A stretch of DNA of 64,000 bases. It comes from Cryomorpha sp963741985. GTDB taxonomy: Bacteria; Bacteroidota; Bacteroidia; Flavobacteriales_D; Cryomorphaceae. The notes beneath the pieces were generated by a model that was not told where the DNA came from, made no database searches, and saw only the letters and a list, made by a program, of their open reading frames with translations. The position numbers and the translations under genes are program-made. Positions 50,052 through 59,443 of the stretch are shown one piece after another. The stretch lies in contig CAVUKD010000003.1 in the NCBI GenBank assembly GCA_963741985.1, positions 475,207-539,206 on the forward strand, given 5' to 3'. How positions within the stretch are numbered: position 1 is the stretch's first letter; every line of letters starts with the position of its first letter.

Positions 50052-51713
50052 CTACCTCACCACCACCTTACCCACAAATAGCCGATTATCCGCTGATCGT
50101 AAATGGACCAGATAAACCCCGGAGCTTGATTTCTCCAGCACCGATGCCAACTGCTTTTCAAAAGAACTCAAATCTGCGAACTTATCTCGGACCAGAATCG
50201 TTTTTCCCGAAAGGGAATACACCGATGCCTCAAAAGGAACGCCGGCCGGTAAAGAAACCGAAACATGAATTACTCCCCCGGAATACGGATTTGGCGAAAG
50301 CCGCAACGCCTGCATTTTATCAAAACCCGTTGGATTATCTACATCTAAAACCTGTTGCAGAAGATCCCGCGCAATTTCAAAATCGGGAATCCCGTATCCC
50401 ATCGAATCATTCGGCATTTCAAAAAGGCTGGCGCTTTTCTCTATGGCTTGAAAAACCTCCCATGCCGTAGCATCGGGGTAAGCCTGCCACAGACAGGCTG
50501 CCATCCCAGCGAGGATAGGTGCAGAAAAAGAGGTACCAGCTCCGGTTTGGATCCCAGTCGTGAGATCACTGATAACCGAAAAACCTCCCTGAGCCATCAC
50601 ATTTGGTTTTACCCGACCATCGGCCGAGGGACCACGTGAGCTGAATCCTGTAACTACCCCGTCCGGATTTACCGCTCCTATGGCGAGAACACTGTCGCCA
50701 TCGGCAGGAAAACCGATGAGATGCCAGGGTTCGTTTCCGCTATTGCCTGCCGAAGTAATGGTCAGAATACCGCGCGAAGCCGCCATATCGGCTGCTTTGG
50801 TAATGAGTGCCGTATTGCCATCGAGGGCTGAAGGCGGATAATTATCGTCAATAACATCAAAAGTGGTGTAGCCCAGCGAAGAAGTGATAATATCGGCGCC
50901 AATGCTATCGGCATATTCCGCTCCGGCTTCCCAGAAAGCTTCTTCGATACGTCGCTCCTGCTGCACATCTTCCGTTATTTCGAGTATATAATTTGCTTCG
51001 GGGGCAGTACCTATGAGACTGTCTACCTGATATCCCGCCATCGTGGAGAGCACCTGCGTACCATGACCGCTTCGTTGATAAACATCTGTATTTCCGTCCA
51101 CAAAATTATAGGTTTCAATTACGCGCTGATTGACATGGAGCGTGTCGAGTACCGCAGCAGTATTCCCATGACTGAAGCCTCCGTCAAGAACAGCAATCCA
51201 TTTGCCGGCACCGCGAAAACCTTCGTTATGCAGGCCCAATCCATTCAGCATGTCGATCTGATTGAGCGAAGGGCCATAATCCGAATCCGACTTGGAGGGC
51301 GTCAACGTTTTGCCGGCAGGCTCCACCGCGGTGCGTAAAACCCTGCTCACTTCCAGCCGATCGAATCCATCGAGGCCAGAGAGGTTTTGCAATACATTGG
51401 GGTCTGTAGTTTCAATAAGAATAGCATTGCTCCATTTCAATCGGTAAAGGATCTCCACATCACCGAGATTTTGCAAGGCCTGCACATACGCAGGGTCCAC
51501 GGGAAGGTCGTGGGCGTCAATGGCAATATTCTGCGCATTGCGGCGATCCAGGGCTCTTTGCGAAAGGTATTGGGATGGATCAGCAATTGAATAAGGCGTG
51601 TTTGCCTTATCGGCAAAAAAGACGAGATAGCGGTTTTGGGCTACCTGAGCATGCACTGATCCCACAATAGAAAAACAAAGGATAAATAGCAGTAATATTC
51701 TATTCTTCACCAT
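50052..51713 (-). CDS. S8 family subtilisin-like serine peptidase with T9SS sorting domain
   Basis: 553 residues from the ATG at 51713 (MVKNRILLLF; signal peptide ending VHAQ). An inhibitor-like prodomain precedes the catalytic domain. The triad is intact: Asp in IAVLDGGFSHG, His in GHGTQVLSTMAG, Ser in GTSFSAPILAGMA, with the oxyanion Asn in SAGNSGNEP. The C-terminal 75 residues form a type A T9SS sorting domain (LSPNPYSGG). It is the last gene of a probable leftward operon and its start overlaps the upstream lipoprotein stop by 14 bp. Confidence 0.93.
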   Translation of the reverse strand: MVKNRILLLFILCFSIVGSVHAQVAQNRYLVFFADKANTPYSIADPSQYLSQRALDRRNAQNIAIDAHDLPVDPAYVQALQNLGDVEILYRLKWSNAILIETTDPNVLQNLSGLDGFDRLEVSRVLRTAVEPAGKTLTPSKSDSDYGPSLNQIDMLNGLGLHNEGFRGAGKWIAVLDGGFSHGNTAAVLDTLHVNQRVIETYNFVDGNTDVYQRSGHGTQVLSTMAGYQVDSLIGTAPEANYILEITEDVQQERRIEEAFWEAGAEYADSIGADIITSSLGYTTFDVIDDNYPPSALDGNTALITKAADMAASRGILTITSAGNSGNEPWHLIGFPADGDSVLAIGAVNPDGVVTGFSSRGPSADGRVKPNVMAQGGFSVISDLTTGIQTGAGTSFSAPILAGMAACLWQAYPDATAWEVFQAIEKSASLFEMPNDSMGYGIPDFEIARDLLQQVLDVDNPTGFDKMQALRLSPNPYSGGVIHVSVSLPAGVPFEASVYSLSGKTILVRDKFADLSSFEKQLASVLEKSSSGVYLVHLRSADNRLFVGKVVVR

Positions 51714-52405
51714 AATCCATGACCTCCCAGGTGTATTCATTTCCCGAAATAATATTTTCAGCGGAGCGATTGTTGAGGTATGAAGGCCGGGTAAAAAGTT
51801 CTTTGAAATGGCGGAATATCAATCCAACATTTTCGGCATATACCTCATAGGCATATTCGTCGTTGACTTCCGTCAAAAAATCGCGGTCGAGCACGGTAAC
51901 CGTTTTCGCGAAAGCGAGATCTCCGTATATTTTCTCCTGATAAAGACTGTCGTACTCGGTACGCCATTCGTTAAGATCGTTGAGCGCATTGCTATCCCAT
52001 TCCGCAAAGGATGAAATGGGAAAAGCGAGTTTGACAAACCTTCGGTTCTCCTCTACCCTTTCAGCATTATTTGAATTGCGTTTTGCCGCCCGAGACATCC
52101 GTCAAAATCCAATCATCATTTTCGGCGGGGCGCTTGTAACGCACTATGCGATAACTGTTTTCATTCTGCGCATCGAGATATACCGAATCTATGACCTCCT
52201 TAACAAAGTAGTGGGTCGTATCGTGAATACCGGGAATACTGGCTTCGGGTTGATCGTGGTAAATAGAATCTACTTTATAGACAATGTATGCTCCGGTTTT
52301 GAGAGGAAAATAATTGTATCCCGGATCGGGCTGGGTATCATCCTGATTGGATGTACAGGCTGCCAAACCAACACAGAGAAACAGAAAGGTGTATAATTTC
52401 CTCAT
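51700..52405 (-). CDS. Lipoprotein of unknown function; frameshifted
   Basis: About 235 residues over two frames (52067-52405 and 51700-52098). Signal peptide with lipobox LAAC (residue 17). The middle reads YFPLKTGAYIVYKVDSIYHD, typical of Bacteroidota lipoproteins of unknown function. One indel near 52085 separates the halves. It sits 15 bp after the MORN gene and overlaps the subtilase start, so all are likely one transcript. Confidence 0.7.
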
Positions 52406-52420
52406 CGCATTAAGTACAAT

Positions 52421-53434
52421 TTAATCAATACGTTCCCCATTGGCGTAATGTTCTTTTTTCTCCACTTTACCTTCCTCGGTATAGGTAATTATCTCCCCAT
52501 CGAGCTGACCGTCCTTATATTGACCTTCGCGCTTCACTTGTGTATCGTGTAAACGCTGCACGGGATATTCATTGCCAAACTTATCCGTTTCGCTTTCGGT
52601 TACCCAATTTCCCTTTTCGTAAAATTCTTTAAAAGGACCGTTTTTCTTCCCGTCTTTGTAGGTGTATTCAGACCGCTCAATATCGTCGGGAAAGTAATCT
52701 TTAAAAACTCCGTTGTACCGATGCTCCTCCTCCACTTTTCCGCTTCGGTATACGTAAATCACTTCTATGGAGCCATCTTCATTGAAATGGTACCAGGAAC
52801 TTTCTTTAAGCCCGTCCACATATTTGCCGGAAGTCATTTTGGTTCCATCGGGATAATAGGCGGTGTACTGACCATCGTAGGCGGCGCCATTTACCACAGT
52901 AGCGTCAAGTTTGGGATTTCCATCCTCAAAAAACTGCTGCCACTTTCCGTTTTTCACACCATTCAAAAAATTCATTTTTTCCGCCACACTGCCCGAAGCA
53001 TAATATACCGTGCTTGAACCGTTCTTCTTGCCATTGCGGTAATTATTCTTTGAAAGCAGGGAACCGTCGGCCGCAAAAAACAACCAGGTGCTGTCGCGTT
53101 CCTGATTTATATATTTCCCTTCGGCAATGCGATTTCCGGTGTCTTCATCGTATATTTTCGCGAAAGCGGAATGATCCTTTCTATACGTCAATTCCGCCTG
53201 TAAAGTCCCGTTTTCATGGTAGCGTTCGAACGTACCCACCGGCTGTCCGTCTTTAAAATGTCCGCGGTACTTCAGGGTATCTGTATCGTAATATCCTTCC
53301 CATAGCCCTTGTTTCAGACCTTTCGCATCAGTTTTATTGGGAGCTTTTGTAGACTGCGCAAAAATGGGCGAGCCCAGGAAAGCGGCAAAAATGAAAGCGA
53401 TAAAATAATATGTATTGTAAGTGTTAGGCTTCAT
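52421..53434 (-). CDS. MORN-repeat (YwqK-like) exported protein
   Basis: 337 residues from the ATG at 53434, which gives a signal peptide ending IFAQ; upstream in-frame codons belong to the overlapping glycosyltransferase. Ten or more MORN-type repeats of about 22 residues follow (GHFKDGQPVGTFERYHENG, NYRNGKKNGSSTVYYASG). Annotated relatives are called YwqK antitoxins, but that role is not evident for an exported multi-repeat form. It overlaps the glycosyltransferase gene by 11 bp. Confidence 0.75.
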   Translation of the reverse strand: MKPNTYNTYYFIAFIFAAFLGSPIFAQSTKAPNKTDAKGLKQGLWEGYYDTDTLKYRGHFKDGQPVGTFERYHENGTLQAELTYRKDHSAFAKIYDEDTGNRIAEGKYINQERDSTWLFFAADGSLLSKNNYRNGKKNGSSTVYYASGSVAEKMNFLNGVKNGKWQQFFEDGNPKLDATVVNGAAYDGQYTAYYPDGTKMTSGKYVDGLKESSWYHFNEDGSIEVIYVYRSGKVEEEHRYNGVFKDYFPDDIERSEYTYKDGKKNGPFKEFYEKGNWVTESETDKFGNEYPVQRLHDTQVKREGQYKDGQLDGEIITYTEEGKVEKKEHYANGERID

Positions 53435-54572
53435 GCAGTTGGTTTGCAAAGGCGATAAATTTACGGGTAAAATGTGACCAGGAAAAGCGTTCTTTCTCAA
53501 TGGCGGCAGCTTGTGAAAAAGCTTCTTCCTTATTTTCACTAAAAAAACGCAGGAGAGCAGCGGCTATTGCATCGGGCTCGGGATTTACCACATAGCCCAC
53601 CTTGCCATCCGGCACAATTTCGGCCAGACCTCCCACATCGGTCACGAGCATTGGGACGTTCAAAATGGTAGGCTATTTGGGTAACTCCGCTTTGAGTGGC
53701 TGTTCTGTATGTCTGAGCCACAAGATTGGCCGCACAAAAATAATCTCTCACCTCTTCCTGAGGAATATAATCTGATCGAATAACGACACGATCAGTCAAG
53801 TTGAGCTGCGCGATTAATTCATCATATTTCTCCCGACTTTCGTAAAATTCTCCGGCAACGATAAGATGAATGTTTTCCTCTTTGAGTGATTTGTGCGCCA
53901 ATGCTTCTATCAAAAGATCAAGCCCCTTGTAAGCACGCACAAAGCCGAAAAACAGAATATAGCGTGATTCGGGATCGAGTTTAAGATGCTGTCGTGCTTC
54001 GCGCTTTGGAATTTTATCTCCGAATAGATCGTAGACGGGATGTGGACTTGTAGCCGTCGGTTTGCCCGGAGCAATTTTATTCAAATCTTTCGCCACGCTA
54101 TCCGAAAGCGTGAAGAAAGCATCTGCATTTTTGAAAAAAAGATTTGAGAGGAGGCGGTCAAACTTTCTCGCCTCGTGTGGAATCGCATTGTCAACCAATC
54201 CGATAACCGGAATCCCTTTTTTACGCAAGTATTTGGCCAGAGCACCCAGCGCCGGCCCCATAAAGGGCAGCCAGAATCGAATGACCACCATTTTTGGTTT
54301 TCTTTGGAAATCTTCTTCGCAGCTCTTCGCCAGGAAAAAGGGTTGACACTCGAGAGCCAATTGTGGATTTTTATTCCGTCGGGTGCCCTTCCCGTTGCTT
54401 TTTGGCTCTTGCCGGGAAAAAGGATAGTCGGATACTGGAGATAAAAGCTTACAATTTCGGCAGAATACCCCATATCGATCAGCGACCGACAGAAGGATTC
54501 GTTGAAATGGGCAATTCCTCCCCGGAGGGGAAAAGCAGGTCCAACGAGAATTATACGTTTATCGGTATTCAC
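53424..54572 (-). CDS. Glycosyltransferase family 4-like (GT-B); frameshifted
   Basis: About 382 residues over three frames, joined at about 54295 and 53665. The N-terminal GT-B domain starts IILVGPAFPLRGGIAHFNES; the C-terminal domain has ILFFGFVRAYKGLDLLIEAL and the nucleotide-sugar-binding end VTDVGGLAEIVPDGKVGYVV. It transfers a sugar from an activated donor, probably for surface glycan or glycoprotein synthesis. First gene of the leftward four-gene operon. Confidence 0.87.
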
Positions 54573-54677
54573 GAAGCGAAACTACGGAATATCGGCGGGG
54601 ATGCCACAAAGGAGAAAACGAATCTTTACAAGGATTTGGATCTCAGGACTGATAGCGCTTATGACAGCTTCTCAGGA

Positions 54678-55157
54678 TTATTCACTCTGCTTTCCTGAAG
54701 TCATTTTCTGAATCAATACGATTGGCCCTAAATGATAATAGCTGTGCTCAATTACACCTTCAATATTCCGCAACCAGGTGTCGTATTTTTCATCACTGAA
54801 AGCCTCATCTAATTTTTCATCAGCCTGTTGTTCTACCCGATAGGCAAAATTTTCGGCATTTGTCAAAAAAGTGTTTACCAATTTCTCCCATTCCTCCTGC
54901 GATTTCAAGACCGGTGCGTCGAAGCTCTATTTGTCTTTGATCTCAAGTGCTCCACCATCGAAGGCAGGGAGGAGCCCAACCAAATAAGTTGATATGATAG
55001 GTCAGGTCAGCTATAGTATTTAAGTTGCCGATTTTTTGGGTTGCTTGCTTCCGGAGACACATTATGCAGTTGATCCCTATAATTTGTATTCGCAATCCAA
55101 TGTCCTTGCAGCAAAGACTTCTCTCAGGCGATTTGCAATACGTTCAGTTCTTATCAT
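54678..55157 (-). pseudogene. DinB-like / DUF1572 family protein, several frameshifts
   Basis: The C-terminal 76 residues (KSQEEWEKLVNTFL to HSYYHLGPIVLIQKM) are in one frame. Upstream sequence continues the family in other frames: IADLTYHIN, then PAFDGGALEIKDK, and an N-terminus IANRLREV starting at 55157. At least three indels are needed to restore the gene. Intact relatives are four-helix putative metal proteins. Either real decay or local sequence error. Confidence 0.6.
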
Positions 55158-55236
55158 GATTCACTACTATTCAGGTTTGTTTGCTGTTGCCGCTCTCCTT
55201 TTTTCGCTTTCGCAAAATGGCTTTTTCTTACCAGAC

Positions 55237-56208
55237 TCATTCGCTTACTTTCAGCACTACATTACCGGTTTTTTGTCCGGTTTCTACATAATGGTACGCT
55301 TCTACGATTTGGTCCAAATTGTACTGCCGGTCTACCACCGGTTTGTATTCCCCGTTTTCAACCAGCTGTTTTAAAAAGAGCACATCCTCTTTGCTTATGG
55401 ATGGAATGGGAAACAGAACTTTCTTACCCCCAGTAATAGCGGTGCTGAGTGCGAAATAAATATTCTCGGAACGCTTTCCCAATTCGGTCGAAATGTAAAT
55501 TCCTTTTGCGGTAAGCAGCGGCTTGCATTGGCCAAAAGAACTCTTGCCTACCGCATCAAAAATGAAGTGGTATTTGGTTTCAGTATCTGTGAAATCCTCC
55601 GTTTGATAATCGACAACTTCATCCGCTCCGAGCGACCTTATCCGTTCCACATTTTTGGTATTGCACACAGCCGTAACGGTTGCTCCAAGGTGTTTTAGCA
55701 GTTGCACAGCCGCAGAACCTATGGCTCCGGAAGCACCATAAACCAACGTATTTTGCTCTGCTTCCACTTTTGCCGCTTTGATATTATTCCATGCATAATG
55801 CGCTCCTTCGGCAATGGGGGCCGCTTCGTAAAAGTTTAGGTTATTCGGTAAAAGGGCAATGGCATCTTTTTCGGAAATGGTTAGATATTCTGCATGCCCG
55901 CCAAAGGTTTTGTCATTGTAACCAAAGACTTTATCTCCTTTTTTAAAGGTGGTAACTCCCCGCCCGATTTTTTCGATGGTACCGGCAAATTCACAGCCTA
56001 ATGTTTGGTATTTTGGCCGGAACAGGCCACTCCAAAAGCGGGACACGAAGTACTGGGCACTGCGAAAACCGGCGTCGGTGCGATTTACGGTCGATGCGTA
56101 AACCCGGATCAAGACCTCATTGTCCTTAGGCAGAGGCATCGGTACTTCCATAAGTTTAGCTACTTCCGGCGGCCCGTATTTGGTATGGACAATTGCTTTC
56201 ATGCTCAA
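55237..56208 (-). CDS. Zinc-independent quinone oxidoreductase-like alcohol dehydrogenase (MDR)
   Basis: 323 residues. GroES-like N-terminal half (NEVLIRVYASTVNRTDAGFR) and a Rossmann half with VYGASGAIGSAAVQLLKHLG binding NAD(P)H. The catalytic zinc Cys/His set of true alcohol dehydrogenases is absent, so it fits the quinone-oxidoreductase or enoyl-reductase branch. C-terminus QKTGNVVLKV is typical. Substrate unknown. Confidence 0.88.
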   Translation of the reverse strand: MSMKAIVHTKYGPPEVAKLMEVPMPLPKDNEVLIRVYASTVNRTDAGFRSAQYFVSRFWSGLFRPKYQTLGCEFAGTIEKIGRGVTTFKKGDKVFGYNDKTFGGHAEYLTISEKDAIALLPNNLNFYEAAPIAEGAHYAWNNIKAAKVEAEQNTLVYGASGAIGSAAVQLLKHLGATVTAVCNTKNVERIRSLGADEVVDYQTEDFTDTETKYHFIFDAVGKSSFGQCKPLLTAKGIYISTELGKRSENIYFALSTAITGGKKVLFPIPSISKEDVLFLKQLVENGEYKPVVDRQYNLDQIVEAYHYVETGQKTGNVVLKVSE

Positions 56209-56328
56209 ATTTAGAATATTGAAATAAAGTCGAAAGCAAAATTAGTACTAACGGTACTCCTTATATGCAAAGCGGTAGATATGCAGGATAACCATCAGGT
56301 AGATCAAAGTGAATGATTGGCAGCAGTT

Positions 56329-56793
56329 CTACTTATTCTGTACATACTTCTGAAAACATTCCAGAATATAGTTCCAGCCTTGTTTACTATCCATCATTTT
56401 TTGGTACTCCGCCGCTCCTTCTCCATGCTTTTCAAAATTCAGGTGTTCAAATTCCAACCTGGTGGACAACTCCCCGATCGCTTTAAATTCTATCCGGATA
56501 TCGCTTGCTTTTTCCGGATCGGGAATGGGTTCGCGTTTCGGGCTTATCTGCCATTTCAGTTCTATTCGCACACCTTCAACAATCTCCTTTACGCGACCCC
56601 AGTCGCAGCGAAAACCATAAGGACCTGTTTCGGTGCAGAGTCCATTTACTCTTCCATCTATCTTTATTTCCTGCAATGCATCCTGCGACCATGTATACTC
56701 CCTTGGCCACCATGCATTCAGCTCATATACAAATCTTTTGAACGCGACATCCGATGCTATGTCAATTGGTATTTCCTTGTGGATGCTTTCCAT
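56329..56793 (-). CDS. SRPBCC / AHSA1 domain protein
   Basis: 154 residues with the START-like fold signature: IDIASDVAFKRFVYELNAWWPREYTWS at the start, and the C-terminal TRLEFEHLNFEKHGEGA helix of the AHSA1 group. The fold binds hydrophobic ligands or chaperones; no specific role is deducible. Confidence 0.8.
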   Translation of the reverse strand: MESIHKEIPIDIASDVAFKRFVYELNAWWPREYTWSQDALQEIKIDGRVNGLCTETGPYGFRCDWGRVKEIVEGVRIELKWQISPKREPIPDPEKASDIRIEFKAIGELSTRLEFEHLNFEKHGEGAAEYQKMMDSKQGWNYILECFQKYVQNK

Positions 56794-57299
56794 TGTTTGC
56801 GGTTATTTTTCCATTTAAGTCCACATATCTAACACGTAAATGTCAATTTCGTTCATGGAAGAATTGATCTGTTTGTGTATGACTTTAATAATACAATGGC
56901 ATCAATCATTGAGCGAAATTGACATATTGTAACGTGGGCCGCCACACGGATGGAGGGAATTACTATCGTCTGAAAATCAATTATGAAAAAAGCTTGCAAG
57001 ATGCGAGGCAGAAGAATTACGTGCCAGAGTGAACCATTTGCTCAAGAAGAGTCCAAAAATCCCGCCCAAAGGATGAAAAGCTAACCGGAAAGAACAAACC
57101 CGCAAATCGGAAATCGATGTCCGACCCGCGAATGGGAATCTTCAATAAAAATAAAACAGATAAAGAACAGGTAAATGGATCGCTTTCCCCATAGAGAGCA
57201 ACCGGATCCGTCAACAAGATATTTTGCGCGCGGCTAAGGCTCTTTAAGGTGCGCAAGAGAGAAGTTCATCCCTGGCCTATCGGCGGGACGAATACTTAG
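56794..57299. other. Region left of the cassette array, no supported gene
   Basis: About 500 bp. A 79-codon minus-strand frame at 57017-57256 has no recognisable features and is not called. The base composition changes near 57000. The array's outermost cassette begins its 3' end at about 57300, where a complete attC would be expected but is not found; only the outer arm AGTTGCCAA overlapping the last codons of cassette 1 is visible. Confidence 0.5.
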
Positions 57300-57884
57300 T
57301 TATTGGCAACTGTTTTTTATATATTCTTCAATTTGCTTTTCATCATTCAAGTCATAGTATTTGGATTTAAACCAATCAATGCCTATAAAATCGAATTGCT
57401 TTCCAAGTTCTTGAAGTCCTTGTTTTAGGTTTTGTCTTTCTTGATCAGTTTCTGTATGACCAGTAATCCAAATATTTTCCAACACGCCCGACTTATCTTC
57501 AATTATTACAGCGAATCTGTTGGAGCCATAACCTAATGGTGCTTTATCTCCTTCTAAAAGCCCAATCCCTTGCATAACTACCTTTTCAATTCTATACAGA
57601 TCTGTTTTACTGAAAATTTGCTCAACTTGACTTATTGGAATCTGCCTATCCTTCGTCTTGATTGGTTTTTCTCCAATTACCGTAATATCTGCAAATCCTT
57701 TCCCGTCAAAATGTTCCTGTCCAAACTCGTCAATTCTTTTTGTCTCAATTTTAATGAACTCTAAATTCTCCTTTGGAAGCAATTCAATCATTAGATAATC
57801 GTCTTCCCACATATGAAGTACATCTGCATGTTCATATGGTTTTTTATCTTTTGGCTGAAGTCCGAATAATTTTCTCAGTTTCAT
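57300..57884 (-). CDS. Integron cassette 1: unknown cytoplasmic protein
   Basis: 194 residues, soluble, no signal peptide, rich in charged residues. No family is recognised; a WEDDYLMIELLP segment near 26 and GFADITVIGEKP near 82 are the most distinctive parts. The ATG lies 16 nt after the cassette start with an A-rich leader. The last codons (SCQ and stop) overlap the outer-arm sequence AGTTGCCAA that matches the cassette start. It is the most distal cassette seen. Confidence 0.75.
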   Translation of the reverse strand: MKLRKLFGLQPKDKKPYEHADVLHMWEDDYLMIELLPKENLEFIKIETKRIDEFGQEHFDGKGFADITVIGEKPIKTKDRQIPISQVEQIFSKTDLYRIEKVVMQGIGLLEGDKAPLGYGSNRFAVIIEDKSGVLENIWITGHTETDQERQNLKQGLQELGKQFDFIGIDWFKSKYYDLNDEKQIEEYIKNSCQ

Positions 57885-57891
57885 TTTTAAT

Positions 57892-58026
57892 AGTTGCCAA
57901 CGGTTTGGCTATGCGTAGTGCGGGATTAAAAGCACTTCACTGTCCGCCTACCGATATGTTTGTTAATATTCATTCACTTTCAAATTAGCACTAAAACCCG
58001 CATTACGTATAGCTTTTGTTGTGCGG
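57892..58026 (-). repeat. attC site A (between cassettes 1 and 2)
   Basis: 135 bp. Outer arms: AGTTGCCAAC at the left, belonging to cassette 1, and GTTGTGCGG at the right, belonging to cassette 2. Inner arms GGCTATGCGTAGTGCGGG and CCCGCATTACGTATAGC pair imperfectly. The central loop shares AGCACTTCACTGTC with site B. Confidence 0.85.
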
Positions 58027-58037
58027 TCGGCTTTTTT

Positions 58038-58466
58038 TTATTTCGTTTCATAGTCAATCATTACATTCAAAGTTGAATCCGAGAAAGTTACTTTGTCAAG
58101 TTGTGTTATCGGTTCAAGTCTGTCCGAATAGATAATTTTTAATGTGTCAAACGATTTCCATTCTGTCTCCACAGTCGTTCCGCCTGTGTGTTCAGCGGAG
58201 AAAACTGTTTTCTTTTTTGAGTCGTCTGGATTGTCGGAGCAACCTAAGTCAATTGAAACTATTATAGCAGGTATGGTCACTGCATTTCCGCCATATTCGA
58301 AAATTGTCGCTTGTCTAAGTCCTTCATAGTCACAGTTTGTTTTCAAGATTTCTTTTTCAGGTTCTCCGAACAAATCAAAGTTGTTTATGAAAATTCCATA
58401 AGCGACAAACAATCCAATTATCAAAATTGAAATCGTTATCAGTCCATATTTTACTATTCGGTTCAT
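58038..58466 (-). CDS. Integron cassette 2: membrane-anchored protein of unknown function
   Basis: 142 residues from the ATG at 58466 (MNRIVKYGL); an upstream in-frame Met would lie outside the cassette core. One N-terminal transmembrane helix (about 6-28) is followed by an exported domain of about 110 residues with Cys residues at about 45 and 76. No family recognised. The start is 20 nt after the core, preceded by a run of A residues. The 3' end lies 12 bp from attC A. Confidence 0.7.
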   Translation of the reverse strand: MNRIVKYGLITISILIIGLFVAYGIFINNFDLFGEPEKEILKTNCDYEGLRQATIFEYGGNAVTIPAIIVSIDLGCSDNPDDSKKKTVFSAEHTGGTTVETEWKSFDTLKIIYSDRLEPITQLDKVTFSDSTLNVMIDYETK

Positions 58467-58478
58467 TTTTTTTAGCTG

Positions 58479-58657
58479 CCGCACAACGTGTCGCAGCTAA
58501 AGAAAGTGCGGAATTAATAGCACTTCACTGTCTTACCGCACAAACTTAATTAATAATTACTGAACTGAATGGCAAGCGCCAACACTTTCTGCCGCTGAAA
58601 AAATGCGCTTGCAACTTGCAGGAACTCCGCATTTTTCTTTAGGTGCTGTTATAGGGC
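58479..58657 (-). repeat. attC site B (between cassettes 2 and 3)
   Basis: 179 bp, longer than most others. Left outer arm CCGCACAAC is the exact reverse complement of the right arm of site A (GTTGTGCGG), as required for cassette 2. Right outer arm GTTATAGGGC belongs to cassette 3. Inner arms (AAAGAAAGTGCGGA and TCCGCATTTTTCTTT) pair well. Confidence 0.85.
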
Positions 58658-59290
58658 GTTTTTCTTCTGTCGCTTTAATTTGTTTCGATTGTAGGTTTCA
58701 ATTTTTTCAATCTGTCCGTTCTCTTTATAGAAATACCAGTCACCAGCTTTTTTGTTCTTATAATAGTGCTCAATTGATTTTACTTGTCCGGTTGAATAAT
58801 AACTCGTGATTACTTTAGTTTTGTCAATGATCTCCGCTTTGAACATTAATTTACCATTATTATAATAACCTTGCCTTTTAACGTAACTTTCAAAAAATAA
58901 TGCTTCATAGTCTGATAGTCGCCCTCCTTGATTTGTCGGTAAAATAGTGTCGCTTTTGAATATTTGCGCAAGAGTCCCAATATCCCAAAACCAAAAGGTG
59001 TTTTTGTCTGTGGGCAAATGCGAAATAAAAAGGTATTTTTCTTGTTTACGTGCGGTGTCGTTAGATTTCAAAAATATGGTGTCGGCAATCACAGTGTAAA
59101 TACCAGTGTCACGATATGCTGGAACAAGTCCACAAGGTCCTTGGCTATAATAATTATAAGCAAAATCAGGTTTTAGGTCTAATTGGCGGTAGGCACCGTC
59201 CTGACTAATATAAAGTCCCCAAATATTTGTCTGTGAGTAACAAATAGTTGATGTCAGTGAAATTGTCAATATGAATATTATTTTTCTCAA
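58649..59290 (-). CDS. Integron cassette 3: exported MORN-repeat (YwqK-like) protein
   Basis: 213 residues from a TTG start 25 nt after the core, chosen because it opens a good signal peptide (KIIFILTISLTSTICYSQ). The C-terminal third has two or three MORN-type repeats (GYYNNGKLMFKAEI, YYSTGQVKSIEHY, YKENGQIEKIETY). The stop codon is formed by the attC outer arm itself (CCCTATAAC). The repeats resemble those of the chromosomal MORN protein at 52421-53434. Confidence 0.75.
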   Translation of the reverse strand: MRKIIFILTISLTSTICYSQTNIWGLYISQDGAYRQLDLKPDFAYNYYSQGPCGLVPAYRDTGIYTVIADTIFLKSNDTARKQEKYLFISHLPTDKNTFWFWDIGTLAQIFKSDTILPTNQGGRLSDYEALFFESYVKRQGYYNNGKLMFKAEIIDKTKVITSYYSTGQVKSIEHYYKNKKAGDWYFYKENGQIEKIETYNRNKLKRQKKNAL

Positions 59291-59306
59291 AGTCGTCTTT
59301 TAAAAT

Positions 59307-59443
59307 GCCCTATAACGGCCCTGGCTATGGCAAGTGCGGGATTTTGAAACCGAATCTTTGTCCGCCAGACCGAATGTTATTTAGTTGTAATATCTTCATT
59401 TTTAAGCAGTCAGCCCGCATTTGCTATAGCCGATGTTGTGGTG
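59307..59443 (-). repeat. attC site C (between cassettes 3 and 4)
   Basis: 137 bp. Left outer arm GCCCTATAAC is the exact reverse complement of the right arm of site B (GTTATAGGGC). Right outer arm is GTTGTGGTG. Inner arms GGCTATGGCAAGTGCGGG and CCCGCATTTGCTATAGCC are the closest to a consensus of all six sites. Confidence 0.88.

Noticed and set aside
57017..57256. 79-codon minus-strand frame left of the cassette array
   Set aside because: No signal peptide, family resemblance or plausible start context; composition differs from neighbouring genes, so it is probably chance.
57892..58657. Ordinary REP or BIME palindromes rather than attC
   Set aside because: REP copies would not have outer arms unique to each interval and complementary across a whole gene; here five intervals show that pattern.
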